Positions 30,302 through 37,402 of a DNA stretch of 64,000 bases are shown here, piece after piece; position 1 is the stretch's first letter; every line of letters starts with the position of its first letter. The position numbers and the translations under genes are program-made. The stretch comes from Streptococcus oralis (GTDB lineage Bacteria > Bacillota > Bacilli > Lactobacillales > Streptococcaceae), in NCBI RefSeq assembly GCF_019334565.1, contig NZ_CP079724.1:517001-581000 (forward strand), in the 5' to 3' direction. The notes beneath the pieces are model-generated. The model did not search any database, was not told the DNA's origin, and saw only the letters and a list, made by a program, of their open reading frames with translations.

Positions 30302-30328
30302 AACAATCCGTTTGAGGGTTGTTTTTTA
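30302..30328 (+). terminator. Rho-independent terminator
   Basis: AACAATCC pairs with GGGTTGTT (one G-T pair) around a short loop, followed by TTTTT. Confidence 0.7.
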
Positions 30329-30422
30329 TTTAAAGAATTATCTGGCGAAAGAATATGTTAGCAAAATGCTTTTTTTATAAGAAAACATGATGTAATACAA
30401 CTTGAAAAAAAAGGAGAATATT

Positions 30423-30907
30423 ATGAAATAATCTTTCATTACATCGTATTTAACATTTATTTAAAAGCTTCCATTGCTTTAGAGGGAGTCTTTATAAAAA
30501 CTTCGAACCCTAATACTATTTTAAAAGTTATTCCACTGGGTTCTCAAAATAAAACAATTCCTGTTGATCATGTTGCAAGTGTAGATAGTTCATTTCGTCT
30601 TGATTTCAAATCATTTGCTTGGGGTATCATTTTCGCTCTTATTGACCTTTCAATGGTGCAAAATTCATTTATCGGAGGATTGATATTAGCGGCATATGAT
30701 GTATTAACAGTGCTAAGCGCTTTTCAGACTCTACTAGTTTTGCATCTTACTTCTGGTGGAACACATGTTGTCAGTGTGGTAGTATTTGAAAAAGCTAATC
30801 TTGAAAATTGCAAAGAAACAATTGAAGGTCTAATTCATAATCGTTACAATGATACTAATGTAACTAAGAATACTGATCGTATAATTGATGCTTTAAATAA
30901 CAAATAA
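30423..30907 (+). pseudogene. Frameshifted PH-like membrane protein gene
   Basis: A strong ribosome site (GGAG, 30413-30416) and ATG AAA at 30423 are followed at once by TAA. From 30428 the -1 frame is open without a stop to TAA at 30905-30907 and encodes about 160 residues: beta-type text (KTSNPNTILKVIPLGSQ, TIPVDHVASVDSSFRLDF), two hydrophobic helices (SFAWGIIFALIDLSMVQ, GGLILAAYDVLTVLSAF), more beta strands (LHLTSGGTHVVSVVVF) and a final helix. That order resembles bacterial PH-like domains with a membrane hairpin in the middle. Loss of one A from a run after the start codon (AAAA to AAA) is the simplest explanation. An internal ATG at 30653 would give only the second half. Confidence 0.55.
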
Positions 30908-30951
30908 TTGCAATCGTTTCTTGATTGAATATCGCGAAATAATAATAACTA

Positions 30952-30978
30952 GATGAGAGGACACTGTTCTCTCTTTTT
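30952..30978 (+). terminator. Probable terminator
   Basis: GAGAGGACA pairs imperfectly with TGTTCTCTC, with a T run behind. Confidence 0.5.
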
Positions 30979-31070
30979 AGTTGATTTTAACTAGCTTTTT
31001 TATTAAAAATTGTGTAAAATAGAATAGATAAACGAGGGAAACCTCGAAAAATAAAAGGAGAATCCATCTA

Positions 31071-31763
31071 ATGGTAAAATTGGTTTTTGCTCGCCACGGT
31101 GAGTCTGAATGGAACAAAGCTAACCTTTTCACTGGTTGGGCTGATGTTGATTTGTCTGAAAAAGGAACACAACAAGCGATTGACGCTGGTAAATTGATCA
31201 AAGAAGCTGGTATCGAATTTGACCAAGCTTACACTTCAGTATTGAAACGTGCGATCAAAACAACAAACTTGGCTCTTGAAGCTTCTGACCAATTGTGGGT
31301 TCCAGTTGAAAAATCATGGCGCTTGAACGAACGTCACTACGGTGGTTTGACTGGTAAAAACAAGGCTGAAGCTGCTGAACAATTTGGTGATGAGCAAGTT
31401 CACATCTGGCGTCGTTCATACGATGTATTGCCTCCAAACATGGACCGTGATGATGAGCATTCAGCTCACACTGACCGTCGTTACGCTTCACTTGACGACT
31501 CAGTTATCCCAGATGCTGAAAACTTGAAAGTGACTTTGGAACGTGCCCTTCCATTCTGGGAAGACAAAATCGCTCCAGCACTTAAAGATGGTAAAAACGT
31601 ATTCGTAGGAGCTCACGGTAACTCAATCCGTGCCCTTGTAAAACACATCAAACGCTTGTCAGATGACGAAATCATGGACGTGGAAATCCCTAACTTCCCA
31701 CCATTGGTATTCGAATTCGACGAAAAATTGAACGTAGTTTCTGAATACTACCTTGGAAAATAA
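31071..31763 (+). CDS. gpmA: 2,3-bisphosphoglycerate-dependent phosphoglycerate mutase
   Basis: A 230-residue glycolytic enzyme that interconverts 3- and 2-phosphoglycerate. The phosphohistidine is in [10 protein letters not shown] (about residues 6-15), with [14 protein letters not shown], and the second active His in [10 protein letters not shown]. Length is the normal dPGM size. The start ATG follows AAAGGAGAATCCATCTA. Codon use is very biased, as for abundant glycolytic proteins. Monocistronic, between terminators. Confidence 0.97.
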   Translation: MVKLVFARHGESEWNKANLFTGWADVDLSEKGTQQAIDAGKLIKEAGIEFDQAYTSVLKRAIKTTNLALEASDQLWVPVEKSWRLNERHYGGLTGKNKAEAAEQFGDEQVHIWRRSYDVLPPNMDRDDEHSAHTDRRYASLDDSVIPDAENLKVTLERALPFWEDKIAPALKDGKNVFVGAHGNSIRALVKHIKRLSDDEIMDVEIPNFPPLVFEFDEKLNVVSEYYLGK

Positions 31764-31774
31764 TTTATAAACAG

Positions 31775-31800
31775 AAAGCCTAGGATTCCTAGGCTTTTTT
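31775..31800 (+). terminator. Rho-independent terminator after gpmA
   Basis: A perfect 10-bp stem AAAGCCTAGG/CCTAGGCTTT with a 3-nt loop, then a T run. Confidence 0.9.
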
Positions 31801-31934
31801 GTTTTTGCTTCTAGTTTCCAACTAGTTGAAAAAGCCTTATAATGATAGTAAAGAGTGACTTGATTGTAAGAAAGGTTGATATGCTCGAAGCCTGAAATCA
31901 GTAGAGTAATTCAAGGTTTTAAACAGTAAATCAG

Positions 31935-31963
31935 TTGACAAAGTCTCTGCTTCTTGGTAGAAT
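31935..31963 (+). promoter_or_regulatory. rpsO promoter
   Basis: TTGACA (31935-31940), a 17-bp spacer and TAGAAT (31958-31963) with an upstream TGG: a near-consensus, strong sigma-A promoter. Confidence 0.85.
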
Positions 31964-31969
31964 AAGAAC

Positions 31970-32046
31970 TGTCATAAAGACAAATAACTTCTTCTTGGTT
32001 ACAGGCATGCCAACCTGTCACTCGGATGAAGCCAAATAAAAAGGAG
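31970..32046 (+). promoter_or_regulatory. Structured rpsO 5' leader, possible S15 control element
   Basis: The roughly 80-nt leader has an inner hairpin ACAGG/CCTGT and an outer pairing CTTC/GAAG enclosing TGGTTACAGGCATGCC. S15 represses its own translation through such leaders in several bacteria, with different folds in different phyla. This is suggestive only, and no pseudoknot was worked out. Confidence 0.35.
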
Positions 32047-32053
32047 AAACATC

Positions 32054-32323
32054 ATGGCAATCTCAAAAGAGAAAAAAAATGAAATCATCGCACAATATGC
32101 ACGTCACGAAGGTGATACAGGTTCAGTAGAGGTTCAAGTTGCTGTCCTTACTTGGGAAATCAACCACCTTAACGAACACATCAAACAACACAAAAAAGAC
32201 CACGCTACTTACCGTGGATTGATGAAGAAAATCGGTCGCCGTCGTAACTTGCTTGCATACTTGCGTAAAAACGACGTTAACCGTTACCGTGAGTTGATTA
32301 ACTCTCTAGGACTTCGTCGCTAA
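32054..32323 (+). CDS. rpsO: 30S ribosomal protein S15
   Basis: An 89-residue protein of normal length that binds 16S rRNA helices early in small-subunit assembly. It shows [22 protein letters not shown], the helix with [15 protein letters not shown] and the RNA-binding [16 protein letters not shown] follows AAAAGGAGAAACATC. Its downstream terminator is part of a duplicated unit (see the repeats at 32351 and 33640). Confidence 0.98.
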   Translation: MAISKEKKNEIIAQYARHEGDTGSVEVQVAVLTWEINHLNEHIKQHKKDHATYRGLMKKIGRRRNLLAYLRKNDVNRYRELINSLGLRR

Positions 32324-32350
32324 TCTGCTTTATTTTCCACTTACATTGCG

Positions 32351-32460
32351 TTGTCACCTTACCTCGATATACTCAAGTATAATCTTCGGTTACGGTTCCT
32401 AGCACTGTAAGGTAAAATAAACCAGATCATCTCCCTTCGGGGAGATTTTTTGTTTCACTA
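32351..32460 (+). repeat. 110-bp direct repeat, left copy (rpsO terminator unit)
   Basis: Begins TTGTCACCTTACC and ends TTTTGTTTCACTA. It contains an imperfect inverted repeat (CTTACC...GTAAGG) and a terminator: ATCTCCC/GGGAGAT with a TTCG tetraloop and T run at 32429-32451. The copy at 33640-33749 has the same length with only three differences. The two copies flank the CRISPR-like array and cadD. Confidence 0.9.
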
Positions 32461-32522
32461 ACATTTTTGTACAATCTTCGGCTTGTCGCCTAGTCTATAA
32501 ACGTTTTATCCAGCAAGACTTG

Positions 32523-32551
32523 AGCTCTCTGATATTCAGAGAGCTTTTTTA
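32523..32551 (+). terminator. Terminator, first copy of AGCTCTCTGA hairpin
   Basis: A perfect stem AGCTCTCTGA/TCAGAGAGCT with a 3-nt loop and T run. The same hairpin recurs after cadD (33608) and, degenerate, at 33773. The sequence just before it (32461-32520) matches neither of the other units. Confidence 0.85.
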
Positions 32552-32556
32552 TTGCG

Positions 32557-32656
32557 GTTTTATCGGTCATAATTTTGGAGACTACAAAAACCAACTGCTT
32601 TTGGCTTCTCTGTTCGCTTGAGTTTTATCGGTCATAATTTTGGAGACTACAAAAAC
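32557..32656 (-). CRISPR. Two-repeat CRISPR-like array with one spacer, no cas genes
   Basis: Two perfect copies of a 35-nt sequence at 32557-32591 and 32622-32656, both followed by C, are separated by 30 nt of unique sequence (period 65). The reverse complement begins GTTTTTGTAGTCTC and ends GATAAAAC. The first 14 bases differ in one position from the repeat start of the type II-A CRISPR1 locus of S. thermophilus as I remember it, and 36 + 30 is the usual type II-A spacing. The array is therefore drawn on the minus strand. No cas gene, tracrRNA or third repeat is visible nearby. A plain 35-bp duplication is the alternative. Confidence 0.55.
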
Positions 32657-32693
32657 CTCAAATGGTATCAGCTAATGACACCATGAAGGTGCG

Positions 32694-32724
32694 CAGTTAC
32701 TCGGCTTTTCAAGCCGAGTAACTG
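32694..32724. repeat. Perfect 14-bp inverted repeat
   Basis: CAGTTACTCGGCTT (32694-32707), loop TTC, and its exact complement to 32724. No T run follows on either side, so it is not an ordinary terminator. It sits between the CRISPR-like repeats and the cadD promoter, and may be a recombination end or an RNA structure. Confidence 0.7.
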
Positions 32725-32750
32725 TCTGCAAGCCCCCTCGGAGAGCCCAC

Positions 32751-32786
32751 ACTTTACGAAGTAAAGTATAGTATGTTATACTTTAC
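32751..32786 (+). promoter_or_regulatory. Extended -10 promoter inside overlapping inverted repeats (cadD operator)
   Basis: GTAAAGTATA (32761-32770) and TATACTTTAC (32777-32786) are a perfect 10-bp inverted repeat with 6 nt between. A further ACTTTAC at 32751 pairs with the same GTAAAGT. TATACT at 32777-32782 preceded by TGT is an extended -10. A repressor bound here would block the promoter. The motif layout suits an ArsR/SmtB-type metal sensor, but no regulator gene is in the window next to it. Confidence 0.55.
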
Positions 32787-32850
32787 ATGGAAGTAGTCAC
32801 CGAATTCCAGTTAGAAATTACTTTGTAACTACGTTTTGAGGAGGAGTAAA

Positions 32851-32925
32851 ATGCTTTCCTACGTTCGACATTACCCACTAGCGATAGCTAAATTAATGTG
32901 TCTGTGCTCTCCTAAAATCTGCTGA
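32851..32925 (+). CDS. 24-residue Cys-rich leader ORF before cadD
   Basis: ATG 32851 is preceded by GAGGAGG with ideal spacing, the best ribosome site in this stretch. It encodes 24 residues ending MCLCSPKIC, with three cysteines in the last eight. TGA at 32923-32925 lies 30 nt before the cadD ATG, which has its own ribosome site. It could be a regulatory leader peptide whose translation reacts to Cys-tRNA or thiophilic metals, or the worn start of a lost gene. A weaker 13-codon frame (ATG 32787) lies upstream and is probably chance. Confidence 0.35.
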   Translation: MLSYVRHYPLAIAKLMCLCSPKIC

Positions 32926-32954
32926 TTTATTACTAACTAATACAGGAGGTTTTT

Positions 32955-33566
32955 ATGGGACAGACAATCATATCTGCTATTGGTGTTTATATTTCCACCA
33001 GTATCGATTATTTAATTATTTTAATTATTTTATTTGCACAGCTATCACAGAATAAACAGAAATGGCATATTTATGCGGGGCAATATCTAGGAACAGGCTT
33101 ACTTGTAGGGGCGAGTTTAGTTGCTGCTTATGTCGTTAATTTCGTGCCTGAAGAATGGATGGTTGGATTGCTTGGTTTAATCCCTATCTATTTAGGGATT
33201 CGCTTTGCAATTGTTGGAGAAGGTGAGGAAGAAGAGGAAGAAATTATTGAAAGATTAGAACAAAGCAAGGCAAATCAACTGTTTTGGACAGTTACATTGC
33301 TGACAATTGCGTCTGGCGGAGATAATTTAGGTATCTATATACCTTATTTTGCTTCGTTAGATTGGTCACAGACCCTCGTGGCGTTGCTTGTGTTTGTAAT
33401 CGGCATAATTATCTTTTGCGAGATTAGTCGGATGTTATCCTCTATTCCGTTAATATTCGAGACAATTGAAAAATACGAGCGAATCATTGTGCCCATAGTA
33501 TTCATTCTACTTGGACTATACATCATGTATGAAAATGGCACGATAGAGACTTTTCTGATCGTGTAG
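32955..33566 (+). CDS. cadD: CadD-family cadmium resistance transporter
   Basis: A 203-residue membrane protein with five to six helices, of the CadD family (known from staphylococcal plasmids and streptococci, giving cadmium and sometimes zinc resistance). Recognisable parts are the N-terminal SAIGVYISTSIDYLIILIILFAQ, the acidic loop GEGEEEEEEII after LIPIYLGIRFAIV (about residues 75-100), the conserved TIASGGDNLGIYIPYFA (about 117-133) and a final helix VPIVFILLGLYIMYENGT. ATG 32955 follows AGGAGGTTTTT. The usual partner regulator cadX/cadC is not present. The duplicated flanks and accessory position point to acquisition by transfer. Its 3' end runs straight into a partial copy of the rpsO terminator unit. 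Confidence 0.9.
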   Translation: MGQTIISAIGVYISTSIDYLIILIILFAQLSQNKQKWHIYAGQYLGTGLLVGASLVAAYVVNFVPEEWMVGLLGLIPIYLGIRFAIVGEGEEEEEEIIERLEQSKANQLFWTVTLLTIASGGDNLGIYIPYFASLDWSQTLVALLVFVIGIIIFCEISRMLSSIPLIFETIEKYERIIVPIVFILLGLYIMYENGTIETFLIV

Positions 33567-33636
33567 ATTTTTTTGTTTCACTAGGATTTTAGCCCGAGCT
33601 CAAATCAAGCTCTCTGATATTCAGAGAGCTTTTTTA
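33567..33636 (+). repeat. Partial third copy of the terminator unit after cadD
   Basis: Directly after the cadD stop, ATTTTTTTGTTTCACTAGG matches the tail of the 110-bp repeat. It is followed by CTCAAATCA and the perfect hairpin AGCTCTCTGA/TCAGAGAGCT with T run (33608-33635), which serves as cadD terminator. The left part of the 110-bp unit is missing here, as if replaced by the cadD segment. Confidence 0.7.
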
Positions 33637-33639
33637 CTT

Positions 33640-33749
33640 TTGTCACCCTACCTCGATATACTCAAGTATAATCTTTGGTTACGGTTCCTAGCATTGTAAG
33701 GTAAAATAAACCAGATCATCTCCCTTCGGGGAGATTTTTTGTTTCACTA
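33640..33749 (+). repeat. 110-bp direct repeat, right copy
   Basis: Begins TTGTCACCCTACC and ends TTTTGTTTCACTA; 107 of 110 positions match the copy at 32351-32460. It contains the same ATCTCCC/GGGAGAT terminator (about 33718-33740). A degenerate AGCTCTCTG hairpin with T run follows at about 33773-33798. Confidence 0.9.
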
Positions 33750-33816
33750 GGATTCTGGCTCTAGTTCAAATCAGCTCTCTGTTATCAGAGGGATTTTTCT
33801 ATATATGTCCCTATCC

Positions 33817-33845
33817 TTGTTCATTTAATAGAAATATGGTATACT
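33817..33845 (+). promoter_or_regulatory. Promoter of the iron-transport operon
   Basis: TTGTTC (33817-33822), a 17-bp spacer and TATACT (33840-33845) with TGG before it. AT-rich sequence surrounds it; no clear Fur or MntR-type palindrome was found. Confidence 0.65.
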
Positions 33846-33892
33846 TTTTATGATAATTTTCTAAATTTTTAATTTTGTATAAGGAGGTTTTC

Positions 33893-34939
33893 ATGCTTTC
33901 CAAATTTTCTGGAAGCCGACAAGATTTGCAATTTGTGTTGTTTTTGGTTATTTTGCTAAGCGTTTTAGGAATTTCTCTCTTTCTAGCTGTTTCTATGGGG
34001 TCTGTTGCGATTGATCTAGGAGATACCTATCGGATCATTTTGAGCAGATTGGGATTTCCTCTTGAGATAGGAGAGGTTTCCAAGTCCACTCTTGCCATTG
34101 TATGGAACATGAGATTCCCCCGAGTATTGTTAGGTCTGATAGTAGGGGCTGGTCTTTCTATGTGTGGTAGCGTGATGCAGTCTACAGTGAACAATCCCAT
34201 CGCAGAGCCTTATGTCTTAGGAATTTCTGCGGGTGCAACTCTAGGGGCAACTTTGAGCATCATTCTTGGTTTAAAATTGGTGATTAGCCTTGGAGCTTTC
34301 CTTGGAGCTATTTTGGCAACAATCGCTGTCCTTATCATTGCCTCTATGCAGGGAAGGATGACGACTTCTAGTCTGATTTTATCAGGAACGGTGGTCAACG
34401 CTCTCTTTCTAGCCTTTTCCAACTTTATTATCTCAGTTGGCGCTAATGCGGACAGTGTGATGACCATTAAGTTTTGGACCATGGGATCGCTTGCCGGGAC
34501 TACTTGGGCAGACTTGGTTCTGCCAACTATAGTAGTAGGAATGGTCTTTCTATTTTTCGCTACTCAGTATCGTGTTTTTAATGCGATGATGATGGGAGAT
34601 GAGGCTGCTTTAACTTTGGGAATTCCCTTACGCTTCTATTGGTATCTTTATGTGACCATGGTGGCTGTGCTGACAGCTGTCTTGGTGGCAACTTGTGGGA
34701 TTATTGGATTTGTTGGACTGATTACTCCACATTTAGCTCGAGGGTTAGTAGGAACGAATTACAGGAGACTTTTTCCCGTTGCGACCTTACTGGGTGCCCT
34801 CTTTGTCGTCTGGGCAGATGTACTTTCTCGTGTCATTATTCCAAATGCTGAGCTTCCAATTGGTATTTTCACAGCCTTAGTAGGTGCTCCCTTCTTTATC
34901 TACATTGTTGGAGGTAGGCGAAGGGAGGTGAGGGCCTGA
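33893..34939 (+). CDS. FecCD-family iron(III)-siderophore ABC transporter permease
   Basis: A 348-residue membrane protein with about nine to ten helices. ATG 33893 is chosen because AAGGAGGTTTTC precedes it. FecCD hallmarks are MRFPRVLLGLIVGAGLSMCG, the QSTVNNPIAEPYVLGISAGA segment (about 96-115) and the ATPase-contact region GLITPHLARGLVG, then GIFTALVGAPFFIYIV near the end. One permease gene implies a homodimer, with the ATPase and binding protein encoded directly downstream. It imports iron as a siderophore or other chelate; the chelate is not readable. Confidence 0.92.
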   Translation: MLSKFSGSRQDLQFVLFLVILLSVLGISLFLAVSMGSVAIDLGDTYRIILSRLGFPLEIGEVSKSTLAIVWNMRFPRVLLGLIVGAGLSMCGSVMQSTVNNPIAEPYVLGISAGATLGATLSIILGLKLVISLGAFLGAILATIAVLIIASMQGRMTTSSLILSGTVVNALFLAFSNFIISVGANADSVMTIKFWTMGSLAGTTWADLVLPTIVVGMVFLFFATQYRVFNAMMMGDEAALTLGIPLRFYWYLYVTMVAVLTAVLVATCGIIGFVGLITPHLARGLVGTNYRRLFPVATLLGALFVVWADVLSRVIIPNAELPIGIFTALVGAPFFIYIVGGRRREVRA

Positions 34940-34940
34940 T

Positions 34941-35696
34941 ATGGACTTGATTTGTCAGGATGTCCACTTTGGACTAGGAGAGAAAAAAATCCTCAAAGGA
35001 GTTTCTCTTAAGGTTGAGGGGTATCAATTTCACACGATACTAGGGCCAAATGGAAGTGGAAAAACCAGCCTGCTTAAACTCCTCTATCGTCAGGAAAAGG
35101 CGGACAAAGGCTTGATAAGCCTAGATGGAAAGCCACTGGAGCATTGGTCACTCAAAGAAACAGCCAAGCAAATGGCAGTTGTCACCCAGTTTAATCAATT
35201 GCAGTTTGATTGTACAGTTGAGGAAATCGTCTTGTTGGGCAGAACTCCCCACCTCTCTTTTTTACAGAAGGAAAAGGAAAGGGATTATGCCCTCGTTCAA
35301 GATGCTCTCGTCAAGGTGGATATGCTTGAGAAGAAAACTCGTCTCTATTCGTCCTTGTCAGGGGGCGAGAAACAGAGAGTCTTGTTGGCACGCGCCTTGG
35401 CGCAAGAACCGACTCTCTTGCTCCTGGATGAACCTACCAATCACCTGGATATCAAGTACCAGTTAGACTTGTTGGCAATTGTGAAGAATCTCAAGGTCAA
35501 TGTTTTAGCTGTCCTACATGATATTCAACTTGCTTGTCGCTATTCGGATTATCTCTATCTGATGAAAGAGGGAGAAATCCTTTACCAAGGGACTCCAAAG
35601 GAGACCATCACCCCTGAGTCATTGCAAACTGTATACGGAGTTCAAAGTCAGGTGACTTGGACCGAGGATCAGCAAGCCATGATTCACTATTTATAA
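34941..35696 (+). CDS. FecE-family iron(III)-siderophore ABC transporter ATPase
   Basis: A 251-residue ABC ATPase. Walker A GPNGSGKTS (about 35-43), Q-loop VVTQFNQ, signature LSGGEKQR (about 137-144), Walker [13 protein letters not shown] and the H-loop His in VLHDIQLA are all present. It powers the permease encoded one base upstream. Start ATG 34941, with GGGAGGTGAGG inside the end of the permease gene as ribosome site. Confidence 0.94.
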   Translation: MDLICQDVHFGLGEKKILKGVSLKVEGYQFHTILGPNGSGKTSLLKLLYRQEKADKGLISLDGKPLEHWSLKETAKQMAVVTQFNQLQFDCTVEEIVLLGRTPHLSFLQKEKERDYALVQDALVKVDMLEKKTRLYSSLSGGEKQRVLLARALAQEPTLLLLDEPTNHLDIKYQLDLLAIVKNLKVNVLAVLHDIQLACRYSDYLYLMKEGEILYQGTPKETITPESLQTVYGVQSQVTWTEDQQAMIHYL

Positions 35697-35715
35697 AAGT
35701 AAAAAGGAAAATAAG

Positions 35716-36726
35716 ATGAAAAAAACACTAAGCATTTTACTCGTAACAGTAGCTACCTTAACCATGGCAGCTTGTGGTAACACTACTACAGAAAAAGCTA
35801 CCACACAGTCTAGCACAGAAACAAGTCAAAAGGCCAGCACAGAGACGACTTATCCGTTAACGGTTAAAACCTATGATATTAAGGGAAATGAAGTCGAACA
35901 AGTCTTTGACAAGGCACCTGAAAAAGTTATCACCAACAATCTTTCAACCACTGAAATCTTATTGGAGTTAGGCTTGAAGGATAAAATTGCTGGCATGCTC
36001 AACCCTGACAATGCTGTAACAGACAAATACAAGGACGCGATTGCGACGATTCCTCAAATTGGGGACAAAAAAACAGTCTCACAAGAGACAGTCCTTTCTT
36101 ATGAGCCAGATGCGGTGATGGGTCGAAACATGATGTTTTCAGAAAAATCCTTGGGAACAGTTAGCGCTTGGAATGAAAACAAAATCCCAGTTTATACGCA
36201 AAAAGCTTCTCTCTCAACAATTCAGCAAGATTTGGGAAATATTGTAGAAGATGTCAAAAATCTTGGAATGATTTTCAATGTTCAGGACAAGGCTAATGAA
36301 TACGCAGCCCAATTACAAGCTAAAATTGACGCTGTTAAGAAAGCAAATCCAACAAGCCAAGGTGAAAAGAAAAAGGCTTTGATTATGGTTGCTTATAATG
36401 ATGAAACCTTTGGTGCCTACAAGTCTGCTTTGCAAGAAAGCTTGTTGAATCAACTTGGTTATACCAACGTTGCAACGGGAACATCAGGCTTGACCTTGGA
36501 AAATCTCGTGTCAATGGATCCTGAGTTGATTATCTATGTAACCAGCGACCGCAATAAAAAATTGGATGCCAACGCAGTAGAGTTGATGAAAGCAAATGAA
36601 GTTTTGGAAAACGTTCCTGCAATTAAGAATCAAAAAATCATGACCATTTCTTACGATGAGTTGATGGATTATGGTCCAGCAGTAATTGATTCCCTTGAGA
36701 AAATCAATGACTTTATCAATAAATAA
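35716..36726 (+). CDS. Iron-siderophore substrate-binding lipoprotein
   Basis: A 336-residue lipoprotein. The signal peptide ends in the lipobox TMAAC (Cys about residue 20), followed by a Thr/Ser-rich linker. The mature part is a two-lobed FhuD/BtuF-type binding domain (PEKVITNNLSTTEILLELGL, and IPQIGDKKTVSQETVLSYEPDAV). It would bind the ferric chelate at the cell surface and pass it to the permease. ATG follows AAAAAGGAAAATAAG. The downstream esterase gene overlaps its 3' end by 20 nt. Confidence 0.92.
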   Translation: MKKTLSILLVTVATLTMAACGNTTTEKATTQSSTETSQKASTETTYPLTVKTYDIKGNEVEQVFDKAPEKVITNNLSTTEILLELGLKDKIAGMLNPDNAVTDKYKDAIATIPQIGDKKTVSQETVLSYEPDAVMGRNMMFSEKSLGTVSAWNENKIPVYTQKASLSTIQQDLGNIVEDVKNLGMIFNVQDKANEYAAQLQAKIDAVKKANPTSQGEKKKALIMVAYNDETFGAYKSALQESLLNQLGYTNVATGTSGLTLENLVSMDPELIIYVTSDRNKKLDANAVELMKANEVLENVPAIKNQKIMTISYDELMDYGPAVIDSLEKINDFINK

Positions 36727-37399
36727 TGAGTTTGATTGGGAGGGAATCCAAGTCAAGGTCAGCCTTCCTTCGGCCTATGATCCCAACCAAACCTATCCAG
36801 CGATTCTCTTGAATGATGGAAACTTGGATTTCCTCTCTTCCCTTTCAGAATCTGTGATTTTAGTGGGTTTGACCTCTAAAAATCGCCTAGACGACTACAC
36901 TCCATGGAAGGCAGTTGCTCTGAGAGAGGGGGCTCCAGATTTTGGTGGTCAGGCAAATGCCTATCATGGTCATTTATTTGGAGGTCTTTTAGATAAGTTG
37001 CAGTCGCTTTATCGTCTGGACAAAAATCGCCTTGCTTATGGAGGATACTCACTAGGTGGTTTGGTGGCAGTATACAGTCTTTTCAGCTTTGACAAGGTCT
37101 CCTGTGTCTTCTCTATCTGTGGTTCCTTTTGGTATCCTGATTTTGTGACTTATTGCAAGGAAGAAAAGGTGAGAAATTTGGACTGTTTACTGTATTTACA
37201 GAATGGTCAAACAGAAGGAGCCCATCATAGCAATCGTCTGGGTCAAGCACCAGCCTATGCTGAGCAGATCCATACCAGTCTTCAGAAACGTTATCTGACT
37301 GGTCAGTTTGTTTTTGATCCTTATGGGCACCATGAGCAAGTTGCTGAGCGATTTTTAGCCTTTTCCAGCTGGTTGACCCAAAAATGGAAAATCAAATAA
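36707..37399 (+). CDS. Putative ferric-siderophore esterase (IroE/Fes/BesA-like)
   Basis: A 230-residue alpha/beta hydrolase of the putative-esterase (PF00756-type) superfamily. ATG 36707 (MTLSINNEFDWEG) is preferred to two upstream in-frame TTG codons. The nucleophile elbow is AYGGYSLGGLVAVYS with Ser about residue 115, and the catalytic His is in DPYGHHEQVAERF (about 208-209). No signal peptide is visible, so it is cytoplasmic. Overlap with the binding-protein gene places it in the iron operon. The likely role is hydrolysis of an imported ester siderophore to free its iron, a trilactone of the enterobactin or bacillibactin kind being one possibility; that substrate is inferred from context. 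Confidence 0.7.
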   Translation: MTLSINNEFDWEGIQVKVSLPSAYDPNQTYPAILLNDGNLDFLSSLSESVILVGLTSKNRLDDYTPWKAVALREGAPDFGGQANAYHGHLFGGLLDKLQSLYRLDKNRLAYGGYSLGGLVAVYSLFSFDKVSCVFSICGSFWYPDFVTYCKEEKVRNLDCLLYLQNGQTEGAHHSNRLGQAPAYAEQIHTSLQKRYLTGQFVFDPYGHHEQVAERFLAFSSWLTQKWKIK

Positions 37400-37402
37400 A
37401 AG

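Noticed and set aside
32523-32551. Attachment site for a phage
   Set aside because: The repeated AGCTCTCTGA hairpins have T runs and act as terminators; no integrase or phage genes are nearby.
32787-32828. 13-codon ORF at the cadD promoter
   Set aside because: It lacks a ribosome site and starts inside the operator palindrome; likely chance.
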